Shown piece by piece: positions 1 through 9,974 of a stretch of 64,000 bases of DNA (positions are counted from its first letter, which is position 1; every line of letters begins with the position of its first letter). Made by a program: the position numbers and the translations under genes. The stretch is from assembly GCF_002287065.1 (NCBI RefSeq), contig NZ_NSJZ01000003.1, positions 186,001 to 250,000 on the forward strand. Direction: 5' to 3'. The stretch comes from Paracoccus salipaludis. Its GTDB lineage: Bacteria > Pseudomonadota > Alphaproteobacteria > Rhodobacterales > Rhodobacteraceae. The notes beneath the pieces are model-generated. The model saw only the letters and a list, made by a program, of their open reading frames with translations. It made no database searches and was not told the DNA's origin.

Positions 1-48
1 CGGACGCGCTGCGGCCAGTTTGCGCCGACCTTTCAGGAAGGCCCCTCG

Positions 49-1347
49 ATGGCGAACCCAGCCCCGTTTTCGCGTTACGAGTTCATGATCGCCTGGCGCT
101 ATCTGCGCGCGCGGCGCGCCGAGGGTGGCGTATCGGTCATGACCTGGATCAGCCTGATCGGGATCGCGCTGGGCGTCATGGCGCTGATCGCCACGCTGGC
201 GGTCCGTTCCGGCTTCCGGGCCGAGTTCGTGGACACGATCCTGGGGGCGAACGCCCATTCGACGGTCTACCTGCCGCCAAGCTCGATCACCAACGAACTG
301 ACGGACGAGGTCTATACCGTCGCGGGCACGATCTCGGACTATCCCGCCGCAGTGGACCGGATCGAGGCGCTGCCGGGGGTCCTGCGCGCCGATCCGGTCG
401 TGCGGGGGCAGGTGATGGCCAGCGTCACCGACCGCTCGAACGTGGCCGAGGTTTACGGGCTGTCGGCCGAGGACCTGGCCGCCATTCCCCGCGTCGCCAA
501 TTCCGAGACGGCCGAGGGCGACCTTGCGCGTTTCGACACCGGCATTGCCATCGGCGTCGGCATGGCGCGGGAACTGGGCGTCGGCGTGGGCGACGTGGTG
601 CAGCTGATCTCGCCGCAGGGGGCCCAGACGGCCTTTGGCACCACGCCGCGCATCGCGACCTATCCGGTGGCCTATGTCTTCTCTGCCGGCCGCTACGACA
701 TCGACCGCACCCGCATCTACATGCCGCTGACCGAAGCGCAGTCCTTCTTCAACCGCGAGGGTGTCGTCGACGAGATCCAGGTCTTCGTTTCCGACCCCGA
801 GGGCGTGGACGCCCTGACCGTGCCCCTGATGGAGGCGCTGCCTGGCGGGATCGTCTGGACCTGGCGCGACGCCTCGGGGTCGTTCCTGTCGGCGCTCGAC
901 ATCGAGGATGACGTGATGTTCGTCATCCTGTCGGTGCTGGTGCTGATCGCCTCCATGAACATCACCTCGGGCCTGATCATGCTGGTCAAGAACAAGGGCC
1001 GCGACATCGGCATCCTGCGGACCATGGGCCTGACCGAGGGCGCGATCCTGCGCGTCTTCTTCCTGTGCGGGGCCTTCACCGGCGTCATCGGCACGGTCGC
1101 CGGGGTGATCCTGGGCGTCCTGCTGGCCTTGAACGTGGACAGCATCATGGCGGGGATCAACTGGATCTCGGGCGGGGGGGCCTGGGACCCTTCGGTGCGC
1201 GGCATCTATCGCCTGCCGGCCGAGCTGCGGGGGATCGACATCGCCAAGGCGGTCGGGCTGTCGCTGTTCCTGTCCTTCATCGTCACCATCTTCCCGGCCC
1301 GCCGCGCGGCCCGCATGAACCCGGTCGAGGCCCTGCGCTATGAATGA
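49..1347 (+). CDS. lolC: LolC/LolE-type lipoprotein-releasing ABC permease
   Basis: Inner-membrane permease that, with LolD, extracts outer-membrane lipoproteins and hands them to LolA. The 432-residue protein has the MacB/FtsX-family plan: one N-terminal membrane segment (about residues 25-50), a large periplasmic domain, and three C-terminal membrane segments ending in the conserved [17 protein letters not shown] tail. Length fits the family. The ATG is preceded by an AGGAAGG ribosome-binding site. The stop overlaps the lolD start by 8 bp, so the two are translationally coupled. Whether this single permease acts as a homodimer (LolF-like) or has a partner elsewhere cannot be told from the window. 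Confidence 0.95.
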   Translation: MANPAPFSRYEFMIAWRYLRARRAEGGVSVMTWISLIGIALGVMALIATLAVRSGFRAEFVDTILGANAHSTVYLPPSSITNELTDEVYTVAGTISDYPAAVDRIEALPGVLRADPVVRGQVMASVTDRSNVAEVYGLSAEDLAAIPRVANSETAEGDLARFDTGIAIGVGMARELGVGVGDVVQLISPQGAQTAFGTTPRIATYPVAYVFSAGRYDIDRTRIYMPLTEAQSFFNREGVVDEIQVFVSDPEGVDALTVPLMEALPGGIVWTWRDASGSFLSALDIEDDVMFVILSVLVLIASMNITSGLIMLVKNKGRDIGILRTMGLTEGAILRVFFLCGAFTGVIGTVAGVILGVLLALNVDSIMAGINWISGGGAWDPSVRGIYRLPAELRGIDIAKAVGLSLFLSFIVTIFPARRAARMNPVEALRYE

Positions 1348-2020
1348 CGTCCTGAGGCTGGAAGGCATCGCCAAGACCTACAACCCCGGCACCCCCGGCG
1401 CCGTCGATGTGCTGCGCGGGCTGGACCTGACCGTGGCGCAGGGCGAGGTCGTGGCGCTTGTCGCGCCCTCGGGCGCGGGGAAATCGACGCTGCTGCACAT
1501 CGCGGGGCTGCTGGACACGCCCGACGCGGGCCGAGTGGTGCTGAACGGGCGCGACATGACCAGGCTGCCGGACCGCACCCGGACCGAGGCGCGGCGGCGC
1601 GAGGTCGGCTTCGTCTACCAGTTCCACCACCTGCTGCCCGAGTTCACCGCGCTGGAAAACATCGTCCTGCCGCAGCTTGCCAACGGCGTGACCGATGGCG
1701 CGGCGCGGGCAAGGGCGCGCGACCTGCTGGCACGCGTGGGCCTGACGCCCCGCGCCGATCACCGTCCGGCATCGCTATCTGGGGGCGAGCAGCAGCGCGT
1801 GGCCTTCTGCCGGGCGCTGGCCAACGCCCCGGCGCTGCTGCTGGCGGACGAGCCCACGGGGAACCTGGACCCCGCCACCTCGGACCGGGTCTTCGACGTG
1901 CTGATGGCTCTGGTGCGCGAGACCGGGATGGCGGCGCTGATCGCCACCCACAACCTCGATCTGGCGGGCCGCATGGACCGGGTGGTGCGGCTGGACCGCA
2001 CCGCGCCTGCGGCAGCCTAA
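1340..2020 (+). CDS. lolD: Lipoprotein-releasing system ATP-binding protein LolD
   Basis: Cytoplasmic ATPase that powers lipoprotein release by the adjacent LolC-type permease. The 226-residue chain shows Walker [10 protein letters not shown] (residues 42-50), the signature [16 protein letters not shown], Walker [13 protein letters not shown] and a downstream switch histidine (ATHN). The first Walker A residue is Ala rather than the usual Gly, which is tolerated in this family. It starts inside the end of lolC, and the pair forms a two-gene operon. It is followed after 25 bp by a convergent gene. Confidence 0.96.
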   Translation: MNDVLRLEGIAKTYNPGTPGAVDVLRGLDLTVAQGEVVALVAPSGAGKSTLLHIAGLLDTPDAGRVVLNGRDMTRLPDRTRTEARRREVGFVYQFHHLLPEFTALENIVLPQLANGVTDGAARARARDLLARVGLTPRADHRPASLSGGEQQRVAFCRALANAPALLLADEPTGNLDPATSDRVFDVLMALVRETGMAALIATHNLDLAGRMDRVVRLDRTAPAAA

Positions 2021-2045
2021 GCCGCCCCCGTGCAGGGCTGAGCCC

Positions 2046-2321
2046 TCAGTCCTCGCGCCGGACGAACTTGAAGAAGCGGCTTTCGGACCCGTCCTTGGTT
2101 TCCTCCTGGTAGAGGAAGGCGAGGCCGCGGTCCTCGAAGACCTGGAAGAACTCCTCCCACGGGATTTCCTCCAGCTTCTCGTCGCGCTCTGCGAAGTCGA
2201 CGCGCAGGATGCCCTCGCCGTCCTTGCCCTCGGTGCCCTTGACGACAGTGGGGATGCCGCCGCGCTTCTCGATCCATTCGCGGATCGTGTCGTGGTCGGT
2301 GGTGGTCTCGCTGGACGACAT
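2046..2321 (-). CDS. Small conserved Rhodobacterales protein, function unknown
   Basis: A 91-residue acidic soluble protein of a family conserved in Rhodobacteraceae; as I recall, relatives are sometimes mislabelled as glucan branching enzyme. No catalytic motif, signal peptide or membrane segment is visible. The chain runs from a TTTDHDTIREW N-terminus to a GSESRFFKFVRRED C-terminus. An upstream in-frame ATG at 2351 exists, but the ATG at 2321 is chosen because AAAGGAG lies at the right distance before it. Function is not inferred. Confidence 0.8.
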   Translation of the reverse strand: MSSSETTTDHDTIREWIEKRGGIPTVVKGTEGKDGEGILRVDFAERDEKLEEIPWEEFFQVFEDRGLAFLYQEETKDGSESRFFKFVRRED

Positions 2322-2375
2322 GGGCCGGCTCCTTTGCTGTTCCAGCGGCAACGCCGGACCGGGCCGAGCGTTCCG

Positions 2376-3062
2376 TCAGGCCGGCCAGCGCTCGATCTCG
2401 GCCGCGACCAGTTCCTGCAGGCGCCAGATATAGGGATCGTGGATGCCATGCGCGTCCAGGCCCCGGGCGGTGCGCAGCAGGTACTCCGCGCCAGAGCCTG
2501 CCGGGCCGCTGGCATGGGCCAGCCGCAGGGCCTGCTCCTCGACCGTCAGCCGCGTCGTGGCGGTATCGACCGGATCGGCGTAGAAGGTCAGCGCGTCTTC
2601 GCGGCCGCGATCCGTTTCCACCTCGATCCAGCAGGCATTGGCCGCCAGTTCATGCGCGACCAGCTCGCGCCGCAGGATGGCGCGCATCGACTCGGCTTCG
2701 GTGCCGCCCTCGACCTCGAGCACCAGTCCCTCGCATCGACCGCCCGAGGCCAGCGCCAGCATCAGCCCCGGCCGCTCGGGCGAGCCGCGGAAATGGTCCA
2801 GCGCGATCGAGAAGTCGCGGTGCCAGCCGATCGCGGTGGCCCGGCGGCGGCGGCCCACCGCGAAGCCCGGGTTCCAGATCAGCGAGCCATAGGCGAAGAT
2901 CGGGATCGGGCGAGAGTGGTCCCGCGTCAGCCTGTCCGCCAAGGCGTCCAGGTCCGCGTCCTCCAGCATCCGCCATTCCGGCTTGTAGAGGGGCGCGTCC
3001 TGAACGGGCGTCACGCGGGCGACGTGGTCGTCGGACAGGGCGATGGGGCGGCGGTCAGACAT
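2376..3062 (-). CDS. chaC: Glutathione-specific gamma-glutamylcyclotransferase (ChaC family)
   Basis: Predicted to cleave glutathione to 5-oxoproline and Cys-Gly in the cytoplasm. The 228-residue protein carries the family's substrate-binding loop FAYGSLIWNPGF (from about residue 55) and a following RRRRATAIGWHRDFSI segment typical of bacterial ChaC. Length fits bacterial ChaC. Its start overlaps the end of parE by 8 bp, so it is probably cotranslated with the topoisomerase gene although the functions are unrelated. The substrate is inferred from the family only. Confidence 0.9.
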   Translation of the reverse strand: MSDRRPIALSDDHVARVTPVQDAPLYKPEWRMLEDADLDALADRLTRDHSRPIPIFAYGSLIWNPGFAVGRRRRATAIGWHRDFSIALDHFRGSPERPGLMLALASGGRCEGLVLEVEGGTEAESMRAILRRELVAHELAANACWIEVETDRGREDALTFYADPVDTATTRLTVEEQALRLAHASGPAGSGAEYLLRTARGLDAHGIHDPYIWRLQELVAAEIERWPA

Positions 3063-5025
3063 CCAGCCCCTCGTCTTCCACGAACTGCGCGTTCTCGCTG
3101 ATGTACTGGAAGCGCAGTTCGGGCTTCTTGCCCATCAGGCGTTCCACCAGGTCGCCGGTCTCGCCGCCTTCCTCCTCGTCGATGGAAACGCGGATCAGCT
3201 TGCGGCTGGCGGGGTTCATCGTCGTGTCCTTCAGGTCCTTGGCGTCCATCTCGCCCAGGCCCTTGAATCGCTGCACGTCGATCTTGCCCTTGCCGCCGAG
3301 GCCCTTGGCCAGCCACGCCTCCTTCTCGGCGTCGTCCGCGACATAAACGCGGGCCGCGCCCTGCGTCAGGCGGTAAAGCGGCGGGCAGGCGAGATACAGG
3401 TGTCCCTTGTCGATCAGGGGCCGCATCTGGGTGAAGAAGAACGTCATCAGCAGGCTGGCGATATGCGCGCCGTCCACGTCGGCGTCGGTCATGATGATGA
3501 CCTTGTCATAGCGCAGGTCGTCCACGTTGAACTTGGTTCCCATGCCGACGCCCAGCGCCTGGCAGAGGTCCGCGATCTCCTGGTTCTGGCCCAGCTTGGA
3601 CGAGGAGGCGCCCAGCACGTTCAGGATCTTGCCCCGGATCGGCATGATGGCCTGCGTCTGGCGTTCCCGTGCCGACTTCGCGCTGCCGCCCGCCGAGTCG
3701 CCTTCCACGATGAACAGCTCGGTCCCCTCGCGCGCGTTGGCCGAGCAATCGACCAGCTTGCCGGGCAGGCGCAGCTTCTTGGTGGCCGACTTCCGCGCGG
3801 TTTCCTTTTCCTGCCGGCGGCGCAGGCGTTCCTCGGCCCGCAGGACGAGGAAGTCGAGGATCGCGCCCGCTGACTTGGTGTCCGCCGCCAGCCAGTTGTC
3901 GAAATGGTCGCGCACGGCGCCCTCGACCAGCCGGGCGGCCTCGGTCGTGGCAAGGCGGTCCTTGGTCTGGCCCACGAACTCGGGTTCCGCGATGAAGCAG
4001 GACACCAGCGCGCAACCGCCGGTCAGCAGGTCGTCGCGGGTGATGTTCTCGGCCTTGCGGTTCTTGGTCAGCTCGCCATAGGCGCGGATGCCTTTCAGGA
4101 TCGCGGTCCAGAAGCCCGCCTCATGCGTGCCGCCCTCGGGCGTCGGCACGGTGTTGCAGTAGGACTGGATGAAGCCGTCGCGCGAGGGCGTCCAGTTGAT
4201 CGCCCATTCGACCTTGCCGGGAACGCCGAAACGCTCGCGGAACTCGACCAGCCCGGCAAAGGGCCGGTCGGCATAGGTCGTGGCGGGCCCCAGCTGTTCG
4301 CCCAGATAGTCCGACAGCCCGCCGGGGAAGTGGAAGGTGGCCTCGCGCGGGGTCTCGCCGTCGTCGATCTCGGTCTTCCAGCGGATTTCCACGCCGGAAT
4401 GCAGGTAGGCCTTGGACTTGACCATCCGCATCATGCGCGCGGGCTTCAGCCGGTGGTGGCCGAAGATCTGCTCGTCGGGATGGAAGGTGACGGTGGTGCC
4501 GCGGCGGTTCGGGGCGGGGCCGACCTTTTCCACGGGACCTTGCGGGATGCCGCGGCTGAAGCTCTGCCGCCACAGTTCGCGGTTGCGGGCGACCTCGACC
4601 ACCATGCTGTCCGACAGTGCGTTCACGACCGAGGCGCCGACCCCGTGCAACCCGCCCGAGGTCTGGTAGGCGCCTTCGCTGAACTTGCCGCCCGCGTGCA
4701 GGGTGCAGAGGATCACCTCCAGCGCCGACTTGCCGGGGAACTTGGGATGCGGATCGACGGGGATGCCGCGGCCGTTGTCGCGCACCACCACCGACTGGTC
4801 GGCGCGCAGCTCGACCTCGATGCGGCTGGCATGGCCCGCCACCGCCTCGTCCATGGCGTTGTCGAGGATTTCCGCCACTAGGTGATGCAGCGCGCGTTCG
4901 TCGGTGCCGCCGATATACATGCCGGGGCGCTTGCGGACGGGTTCAAGCCCTTCCAGCACCTCGATCGAGGCGGCGGAATAGCTGTCGGTGGCCGCTTGCG
5001 CGCCCGAAAGAAGGTCGTCGGACAT
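3055..5025 (-). CDS. parE: DNA topoisomerase IV subunit B
   Basis: ATPase subunit of topoisomerase IV, which decatenates daughter chromosomes with ParC. The 656-residue protein has the GHKL ATPase motifs EILDNAMDEAVAGH, DNGRGIPVD and GGLHGVGASVVNALS, the transducer region, then the TOPRIM motifs FIVEGDSAGGSA and DADVDGAHI. Its length and lack of a GyrB-type insertion favour ParE over GyrB. The ATG at 5025 (MSDDLLSG) is preferred over an in-frame ATG 57 bp upstream because homologues begin near here; an AAGAGCAAG stretch precedes it. parC is not in the window. Confidence 0.93.
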   Translation of the reverse strand: MSDDLLSGAQAATDSYSAASIEVLEGLEPVRKRPGMYIGGTDERALHHLVAEILDNAMDEAVAGHASRIEVELRADQSVVVRDNGRGIPVDPHPKFPGKSALEVILCTLHAGGKFSEGAYQTSGGLHGVGASVVNALSDSMVVEVARNRELWRQSFSRGIPQGPVEKVGPAPNRRGTTVTFHPDEQIFGHHRLKPARMMRMVKSKAYLHSGVEIRWKTEIDDGETPREATFHFPGGLSDYLGEQLGPATTYADRPFAGLVEFRERFGVPGKVEWAINWTPSRDGFIQSYCNTVPTPEGGTHEAGFWTAILKGIRAYGELTKNRKAENITRDDLLTGGCALVSCFIAEPEFVGQTKDRLATTEAARLVEGAVRDHFDNWLAADTKSAGAILDFLVLRAEERLRRRQEKETARKSATKKLRLPGKLVDCSANAREGTELFIVEGDSAGGSAKSARERQTQAIMPIRGKILNVLGASSSKLGQNQEIADLCQALGVGMGTKFNVDDLRYDKVIIMTDADVDGAHIASLLMTFFFTQMRPLIDKGHLYLACPPLYRLTQGAARVYVADDAEKEAWLAKGLGGKGKIDVQRFKGLGEMDAKDLKDTTMNPASRKLIRVSIDEEEGGETGDLVERLMGKKPELRFQYISENAQFVEDEGLDV

Positions 5026-5280
5026 GGGTATTCTTGCTCTTGCTGATGCGGCGTCATGCCACGAAGGGGCGGGTCGGGGCAATCCTGCCCCGGCCGGGGC
5101 GGCGGTTCACGGCCCCCCTGCGCAGCCACTCGGCGGGGTGACCGTCCTCGATATGCCCCCAAGCGCGGGCGGGGTCCTGCCGGCCTGTCACGCCTTGCGG
5201 CATGGCGGGCGCCCTGCCGCAATCAGTCCTGAAGCGGCGTCCGGGCAGGTGACCTCAATATAGGTGCCCGCGCACGGATT

Positions 5281-5937
5281 TCACTGCTCTTCTGCCATCC
5301 GCGCGTCCCACATCTTCCTGAAGGCGGGCCGGTCGTGGCAGGCGGTCAGCCACGCCTGCACGGCGGGAAACTGGCCCATCAACTCGCCGTAGCCCTCGGC
5401 ATAGCGGACGATTTCCGCCACGTTCAGGTCGGCCACGGTGAAGCGGCCGCCGACCAGATGGCCATGGGTCGCAAGGTGATCCTCCAGCACCTTCATCGGG
5501 CGGACCAGCCGCTCGGCCGCGTCGGCGATCAGCGTGGCGTCCTCGCCCGACTGCTCGCGGCCCGTGTGCAGCATCATGATCGTCAGCGCGTCGGGCTCGA
5601 TCGCCGTCGCCGCGTAAAAGGACCATTGCAGCATCAGCGCCTCCTCGGCGGCATCGCGGGGCGCCAGGTCGCCGCCGTGCTTCCTGGCCAGGTGCAGCGT
5701 GCAGGCCAGCGACTCGGACAGCACCAGCCCGTCGTCCTCGATGACCGGGATCGCGCCCGCGGGCGACAGCGCCAGGAAGGACGGCGAGCGCGTGTTCAGG
5801 GCCGCGCCGGGCGCATCCGGGAAGGGCAGCTTGTAGGCCTGGATCACCGGCTCCTGCCGGAAGGGCAGGCCGAGTTCGTGGCACAGCCAGATGATGCGCG
5901 ACGCGCGCGAGCGGGAAACGCCGTGGATGGTCAGCAT
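5281..5937 (-). CDS. Glutathione S-transferase family protein
   Basis: A cytosolic GST-fold protein of 218 residues that probably conjugates glutathione to electrophiles; the substrate is unknown. The N-terminal thioredoxin-like domain begins LTIHGVSRSRASRIIWLCHEL and contains the cis-proline/ESLA glutathione-binding segment (GAIPVIEDDGLVLSESLA). The C-terminal domain is all-helical. The ATG at 5937 gives the standard GST N-terminus; a longer frame reaches 6015 but adds a non-homologous leader. It stands alone upstream of parE with about 255 bp between them. Confidence 0.88.
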   Translation of the reverse strand: MLTIHGVSRSRASRIIWLCHELGLPFRQEPVIQAYKLPFPDAPGAALNTRSPSFLALSPAGAIPVIEDDGLVLSESLACTLHLARKHGGDLAPRDAAEEALMLQWSFYAATAIEPDALTIMMLHTGREQSGEDATLIADAAERLVRPMKVLEDHLATHGHLVGGRFTVADLNVAEIVRYAEGYGELMGQFPAVQAWLTACHDRPAFRKMWDARMAEEQ

Positions 5938-6102
5938 GGAAAACCTCAGGTGCCGGAAGGGCTGCGCGCCCATCAAAGGGAGCGGATGCGCCGCGTCAAC
6001 AGGAAGGAAACCCAACCGCCCGTTTCCTCTCGCATTCCCTTTTGGACAGGCATAAAGCGGCCTTCAGCAACCGGCGGATGACCCGCCCCCATGAGGACAA
6101 AG

Positions 6103-7284
6103 ATGGCCGCAGACCCGCGCATCATCACCACCACCGACGAACTCGCGGCATTCTGCGAACTCGCCAAGCAGCAGCCCTATGTCACGCTCGACACCGAGTT
6201 CCTGCGCGAACGGACCTATTATTCCAAGCTGTGCCTGATCCAGATGGCCCTGCCGCCGGCGTCCGCCGCCAAGGCGCAGGGCGGTCCCGCCACGCTGGTC
6301 GATCCGCTGGCGCCCGGCCTGTCGCTGGAACCGCTGTACGACCTGTTCCGCCACAAGGCGACGGTCAAGGTCTTCCACGCCGCCCGGCAGGATCTCGAGA
6401 TCTTCTTCCACGACGCGGGCATCTTCCCCGACCCGCTGTTCGACACCCAGGTCGCGGCCATGGTCTGCGGCTTCGGCGAGCAGGCGGGCTACGAGACGCT
6501 GGTCAAGCGCATCGCCCGCCAGCCGCTCGACAAGTCCTCGCGCTTCACCGACTGGTCGCGCCGCCCGCTGACGCAGGCGCAGGCGGAATATGCGCTGGCC
6601 GACGTCACCCACCTGCGGGCGATCTACGAGTTCCTGTCCACGCAACTGAAGAAGACGGGCCGCGAGGCCTGGGTGGCTGAGGAAGCGCAGGCCCTCGTCA
6701 ACCCTGAAACCTACATCAGCCGCCCCGAGGATGCGTGGGAACGGGTGCGGACGCGCTCGGGTTCGCCCCGCTTCCTGGCGGTGGTGCGGGAACTGGCCAG
6801 GTTCCGGGAAACCTATGCCCAGACCCGCGACATTCCCCGGTCGCGCGTGTTCAAGGACGACGCGCTGATCGAGCTGGCCTCGACCAAGCCGCTGACCGAG
6901 GAGGACCTGGGCAAGTCGCGCCTGCTGCTGCGCGAGGCGCGCAAGGGCGAGATCGCGCAGGGCATCCTGGACGCCGTCAAGGCGGGCGTCGAGACGACGG
7001 ACCTGCCCAAGGTCATCCCCGACGAGCCGGGCCGTCCGGGCAACGCGGCGCTGTCGCAATTGCTGCGGGTGCTGTTGCAGGCCAAGGCCGACGCGGCGGG
7101 GGTTGCGCCCAAGCTGATCGCGTCGTCCTCGGAACTGGACGCCATCGCGACGGGGGTGCGCGACCTGCCCGCGCTGTCCGGCTGGCGGGCCGAGGTCTTC
7201 GGACATGACGCGCTGCGGCTGGCGCAGGGCAAGATCGCGCTGTCGGCCCAGAACGGCGCAGTGAAGGTGGTGCCCGCCGAGTGA
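6103..7284 (+). CDS. rnd: Ribonuclease D
   Basis: 3'-5' exoribonuclease of the DEDD superfamily that trims tRNA precursors. The 393-residue protein begins with the exonuclease domain: Exo I DTEFLRERTYY (D30/E32), the FHAARQDLEIFF Exo II segment, and a YALADVTHLRAIY Exo III segment. An HRDC domain follows (VVRELARFRETYAQ). The start at 6103 is chosen over an ATG 12 bp upstream because GAGGAC lies 6-11 bp before it. It is a single gene, divergent from the GST gene. Confidence 0.93.
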   Translation: MAADPRIITTTDELAAFCELAKQQPYVTLDTEFLRERTYYSKLCLIQMALPPASAAKAQGGPATLVDPLAPGLSLEPLYDLFRHKATVKVFHAARQDLEIFFHDAGIFPDPLFDTQVAAMVCGFGEQAGYETLVKRIARQPLDKSSRFTDWSRRPLTQAQAEYALADVTHLRAIYEFLSTQLKKTGREAWVAEEAQALVNPETYISRPEDAWERVRTRSGSPRFLAVVRELARFRETYAQTRDIPRSRVFKDDALIELASTKPLTEEDLGKSRLLLREARKGEIAQGILDAVKAGVETTDLPKVIPDEPGRPGNAALSQLLRVLLQAKADAAGVAPKLIASSSELDAIATGVRDLPALSGWRAEVFGHDALRLAQGKIALSAQNGAVKVVPAE

Positions 7285-7559
7285 CCGCCTGCCGGCGGCC
7301 CTCGGCCTCTGGCGGGGTCGTTGCAGATCCGGCCGGGCGGAACCGAGGGGCGGTCGGGCGCAGACAAGGGCCGACGCCGTCACAAGGGGTCGCCGGCCGG
7401 GGCAGAAGCCCATCGCTTCGCAGGGCCGCATCGTGGCGATGGTCGCCCGCACCTGCCGGGACGTCGGGGGCTTCGGAAAGCCCGCCGTCACCCGGCGATC
7501 AGGACACCGACCCGGTTTTCCAGCGCCGGTCCACCGGCTGCCCCCGGGCGGCACAAGGT
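7285..7559 (+). other. Noncoding gap between convergent rnd and hisE
   Basis: This 275-bp GC-rich stretch separates the stops of rnd and hisE. I see no convincing coding frame, no hairpin followed by a T-run and no copy of the repeat family found elsewhere in the window. Rho-dependent termination in both directions is a reasonable inference only. Confidence 0.5.
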
Positions 7560-7874
7560 TCAGGACCCGCGCGCGGCCTTTTCCTCGACGCCCGAGCGGC
7601 CCTCGCGTCGGTCGAGTTCCGCCATGACGTCCGACAGCGGCACATCCCGCGCGGCCAGCATGACCAGCAGGTGATACAGCACGTCAGCGGCCTCGGACGT
7701 CAGGCGGGCGCGGTCGCCGCGCACGGCCTCGATGATGGCCTCGACCGCTTCCTCGCCGAATTTCTCGGCGCATTTCTCGGGGCCCTTCGCCAGAAGCTGC
7801 GCGGTCCAGCTTGAGGACGGATCGGCGCCCCGGCGGGAGTCGATGGTGGCGGCCAGGCGTTCCAGCGCGGTCAT
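7560..7874 (-). CDS. hisE: Phosphoribosyl-ATP pyrophosphatase
   Basis: Second step of histidine biosynthesis: hydrolysis of phosphoribosyl-ATP to phosphoribosyl-AMP. The 104-residue stand-alone HisE shows the MazG-like metal-binding helices with [13 protein letters not shown] and [14 protein letters not shown]. Its ATG overlaps the hisF stop as ATGA, indicating coupled translation. HisI (cyclohydrolase) is evidently a separate gene elsewhere. Confidence 0.95.
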   Translation of the reverse strand: MTALERLAATIDSRRGADPSSSWTAQLLAKGPEKCAEKFGEEAVEAIIEAVRGDRARLTSEAADVLYHLLVMLAARDVPLSDVMAELDRREGRSGVEEKAARGS

Positions 7875-8632
7875 TCCAGCCTCACGGGGATTCCGGCGGC
7901 GGCCATGTGGGCCTTGGCCTCGGCGATGGTGTAGGTGCCGAAGTGGAAGATCGAGGCGGCCAGCACGGCACTGGCATGGCCGTCGCGCACCCCTTCGACC
8001 AGGTGGTCCAGCGTGCCGACCCCGCCCGAGGCGATCACGGGGATGTCCACCGCATCGGCGATGGCGCGGGTCAGCGGGATGTTGAAGCCCGCGCGGGTGC
8101 CGTCGCGGTCCATCGAGGTCAGCAGGATTTCGCCCGCACCATTGTCCGCGACCGTGCGGGCGAATTCGACCGCGTCGATGCCGGTCGGGCGGCGGCCGCC
8201 ATGGGTGAAGATTTCCCAGCGGCCCGGCTCGACCGTCTTGGCGTCGATGGCGCAGACGATGCACTGGCTGCCGAAGCGGTCGGCGGCCCGCGCGATCACG
8301 TCGGGGTCCGCCACCGCGGCCGAGTTGAACGACACCTTGTCGGCGCCCGCGAGCAGCAGCGCGCGCACATCCTCGGGCGAGCGCACGCCGCCGCCCACGG
8401 TCAGCGGGATGAAGCACTGCTCGGCCGTGCGGGTCACGAGGTCATACATCGTGCCGCGGTTTTCGTGCGTGGCGTGGATGTCCAGAAAGCACAGCTCGTC
8501 CGCACCCGCCCCGTCATAGGCGGCGGCGGCCTGCACGGGATCGCCCGCGTCGATGAGGTCCACGAAGTTGACGCCCTTGACCACGCGGCCATCGGCCACG
8601 TCCAGGCAGGGGATGATGCGGGTCTTCAGCAT
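7871..8632 (-). CDS. hisF: Imidazole glycerol phosphate synthase cyclase subunit HisF
   Basis: Cyclase subunit of IGP synthase, which uses ammonia from HisH to form imidazole glycerol phosphate and AICAR. The 253-residue TIM barrel starts [20 protein letters not shown], with catalytic Asp in CLDV (residue 11) and in SMDRDGT, and phosphate-binding GGGVRS and ASGGVG loops. It forms a two-gene operon with hisE. The usual upstream partners hisH and hisA are not adjacent; the decayed oxidase locus lies there instead. Confidence 0.97.
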   Translation of the reverse strand: MLKTRIIPCLDVADGRVVKGVNFVDLIDAGDPVQAAAAYDGAGADELCFLDIHATHENRGTMYDLVTRTAEQCFIPLTVGGGVRSPEDVRALLLAGADKVSFNSAAVADPDVIARAADRFGSQCIVCAIDAKTVEPGRWEIFTHGGRRPTGIDAVEFARTVADNGAGEILLTSMDRDGTRAGFNIPLTRAIADAVDIPVIASGGVGTLDHLVEGVRDGHASAVLAASIFHFGTYTIAEAKAHMAAAGIPVRLE

Positions 8633-8675
8633 GACCGCCTGATAGCGCGCGGGCGCGGCCGGGGGAAGGGCCGCC

Positions 8676-9974
8676 TCAGACCACCAGCGCCGCCAGACCC
8701 AGGCTGATCGCCGCCGCCGCGGCGGTATAGACGAGCCACATGCGCGTCAGCAGGAAGTCCGTCCCGCGCCGCGCGCTGGTCCAGCCACCCGCCGAGCGCA
8801 CGGCGTTCGAGGCAAGGAAGGCCAGCCCCAGCGCCGCATGAACGCCCACGTAAGCCGCCAGCGCGTTCAGCGTGGCCCTCAGGGCATGGGCGCGGGGATC
8901 GGGCAGGTGCCCGCTGGCCAGCAGCCAGAAGCCCAGCACCGCCGCCCCCACCAGTGGCAGCGCGGTCGCCCCGATCCAGCGGCCCTTGGCCTCGTCGCGG
9001 TCATTCGCGCGGATGGTCAGGCGCGACACCCCCGCCGCCGCGAAGATCAGCCCGACGGACACCAGCGCGGCCAGCGCCACGCCCGGGCCGCGCAGGGCCA
9101 TCGCCTCGGGCGGGGGCGGCCAGTTCGGCGCGGTCAGCCGCAGGTAAAGGACGCCGAAGCCCAGCGCCGAGACCATCGCCGCATTGGCCAGCAGCGTGAA
9201 GGTCATGCCCCAGGCAGGCAGCGAGTTGCGGACCTCGGGGTGGGGCGGCAGGAACAACGCTCCGCCCACGCGCAGGGGGCCGTGGTCACGGCCCAGCCCC
9301 GCCCCCTGTGCGCCCAGGATGAACAGGGCCGCCAGCACCAGTGCAAGGCCGGCGGCCAGCGGGTAGAGCTTGAACAGGATGCACAGGATCGCGCCCCAGG
9401 ACACCAGCCCCTGCACCAGCGGCAGGTAGGTGCGCCGGGGCAGGATGGCGAAGTGGTCCGCCCGGTCGGACACGGCCTCGACCACCATCGTTTCCTGCCA
9501 GCCGCGCGGCGTCGCCAGATAGCCGTGGCCCGCCGCCAGGCGTCCGCCCAGCGCGCCCGGGTCCAGCGTGTCACCGCAGCGGTCGATGTGGGGCAGGGCC
9601 GCGAAGTTGTAGTTGGTCGGCGGCGTGGCGGTGGCCCATTCCAGCGTCTGCGCGCCCCAGGGATTGCGGCGGAACGCCGGCCCGTGGCGCCGCGTCAGGA
9701 TCACGTCCAGGATCACCAGCCCGAAGCCCATGGCCTGGATGAAGCCCGCGACCGAGGACGCCAGGTTCAGCGCCGCCCAGCCGTCGTCCCAGCCATAGCC
9801 GTGGACCCGGCGCGGCATCCCCAGCAGTCCGGTCAGGTGCATCAGCAGGAAGGTCCCGTTGAAGCCCAGGAAGATCAGCCAGAAGGCGGGGATGGACAGC
9901 CGGTGGATCGACAGCCGCCCCGTCAGGTGCGGCAGCCAGTAGTAAAGGCCCGCCAGCGCGCCTACGCCGATCAG
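8676..9974 (-). pseudogene. 5'-truncated cytochrome c oxidase subunit I-III fusion remnant
   Basis: An open stretch of 432 codons matches the C-terminal half of a fused cytochrome oxidase subunit I/III. It begins LIGVGALAGLYYWLPHLTGR, which in intact proteins follows directly on the HFHY heme-ligand motif. Next come the diagnostic MHLTGLLGMPRRVHGY and NPWGAQTLEWATATPPTNYNF segments, then subunit III-like membrane helices. Everything upstream, including the subunit I heme and CuB histidines, is missing, and no start codon or ribosome-binding site marks the beginning. The frame meets the end of the CopD-like gene at 9971-9974, which marks a probable deletion junction. The remaining frame has no internal stops, so the loss looks recent. 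It cannot be a functional oxidase subunit. Confidence 0.85.
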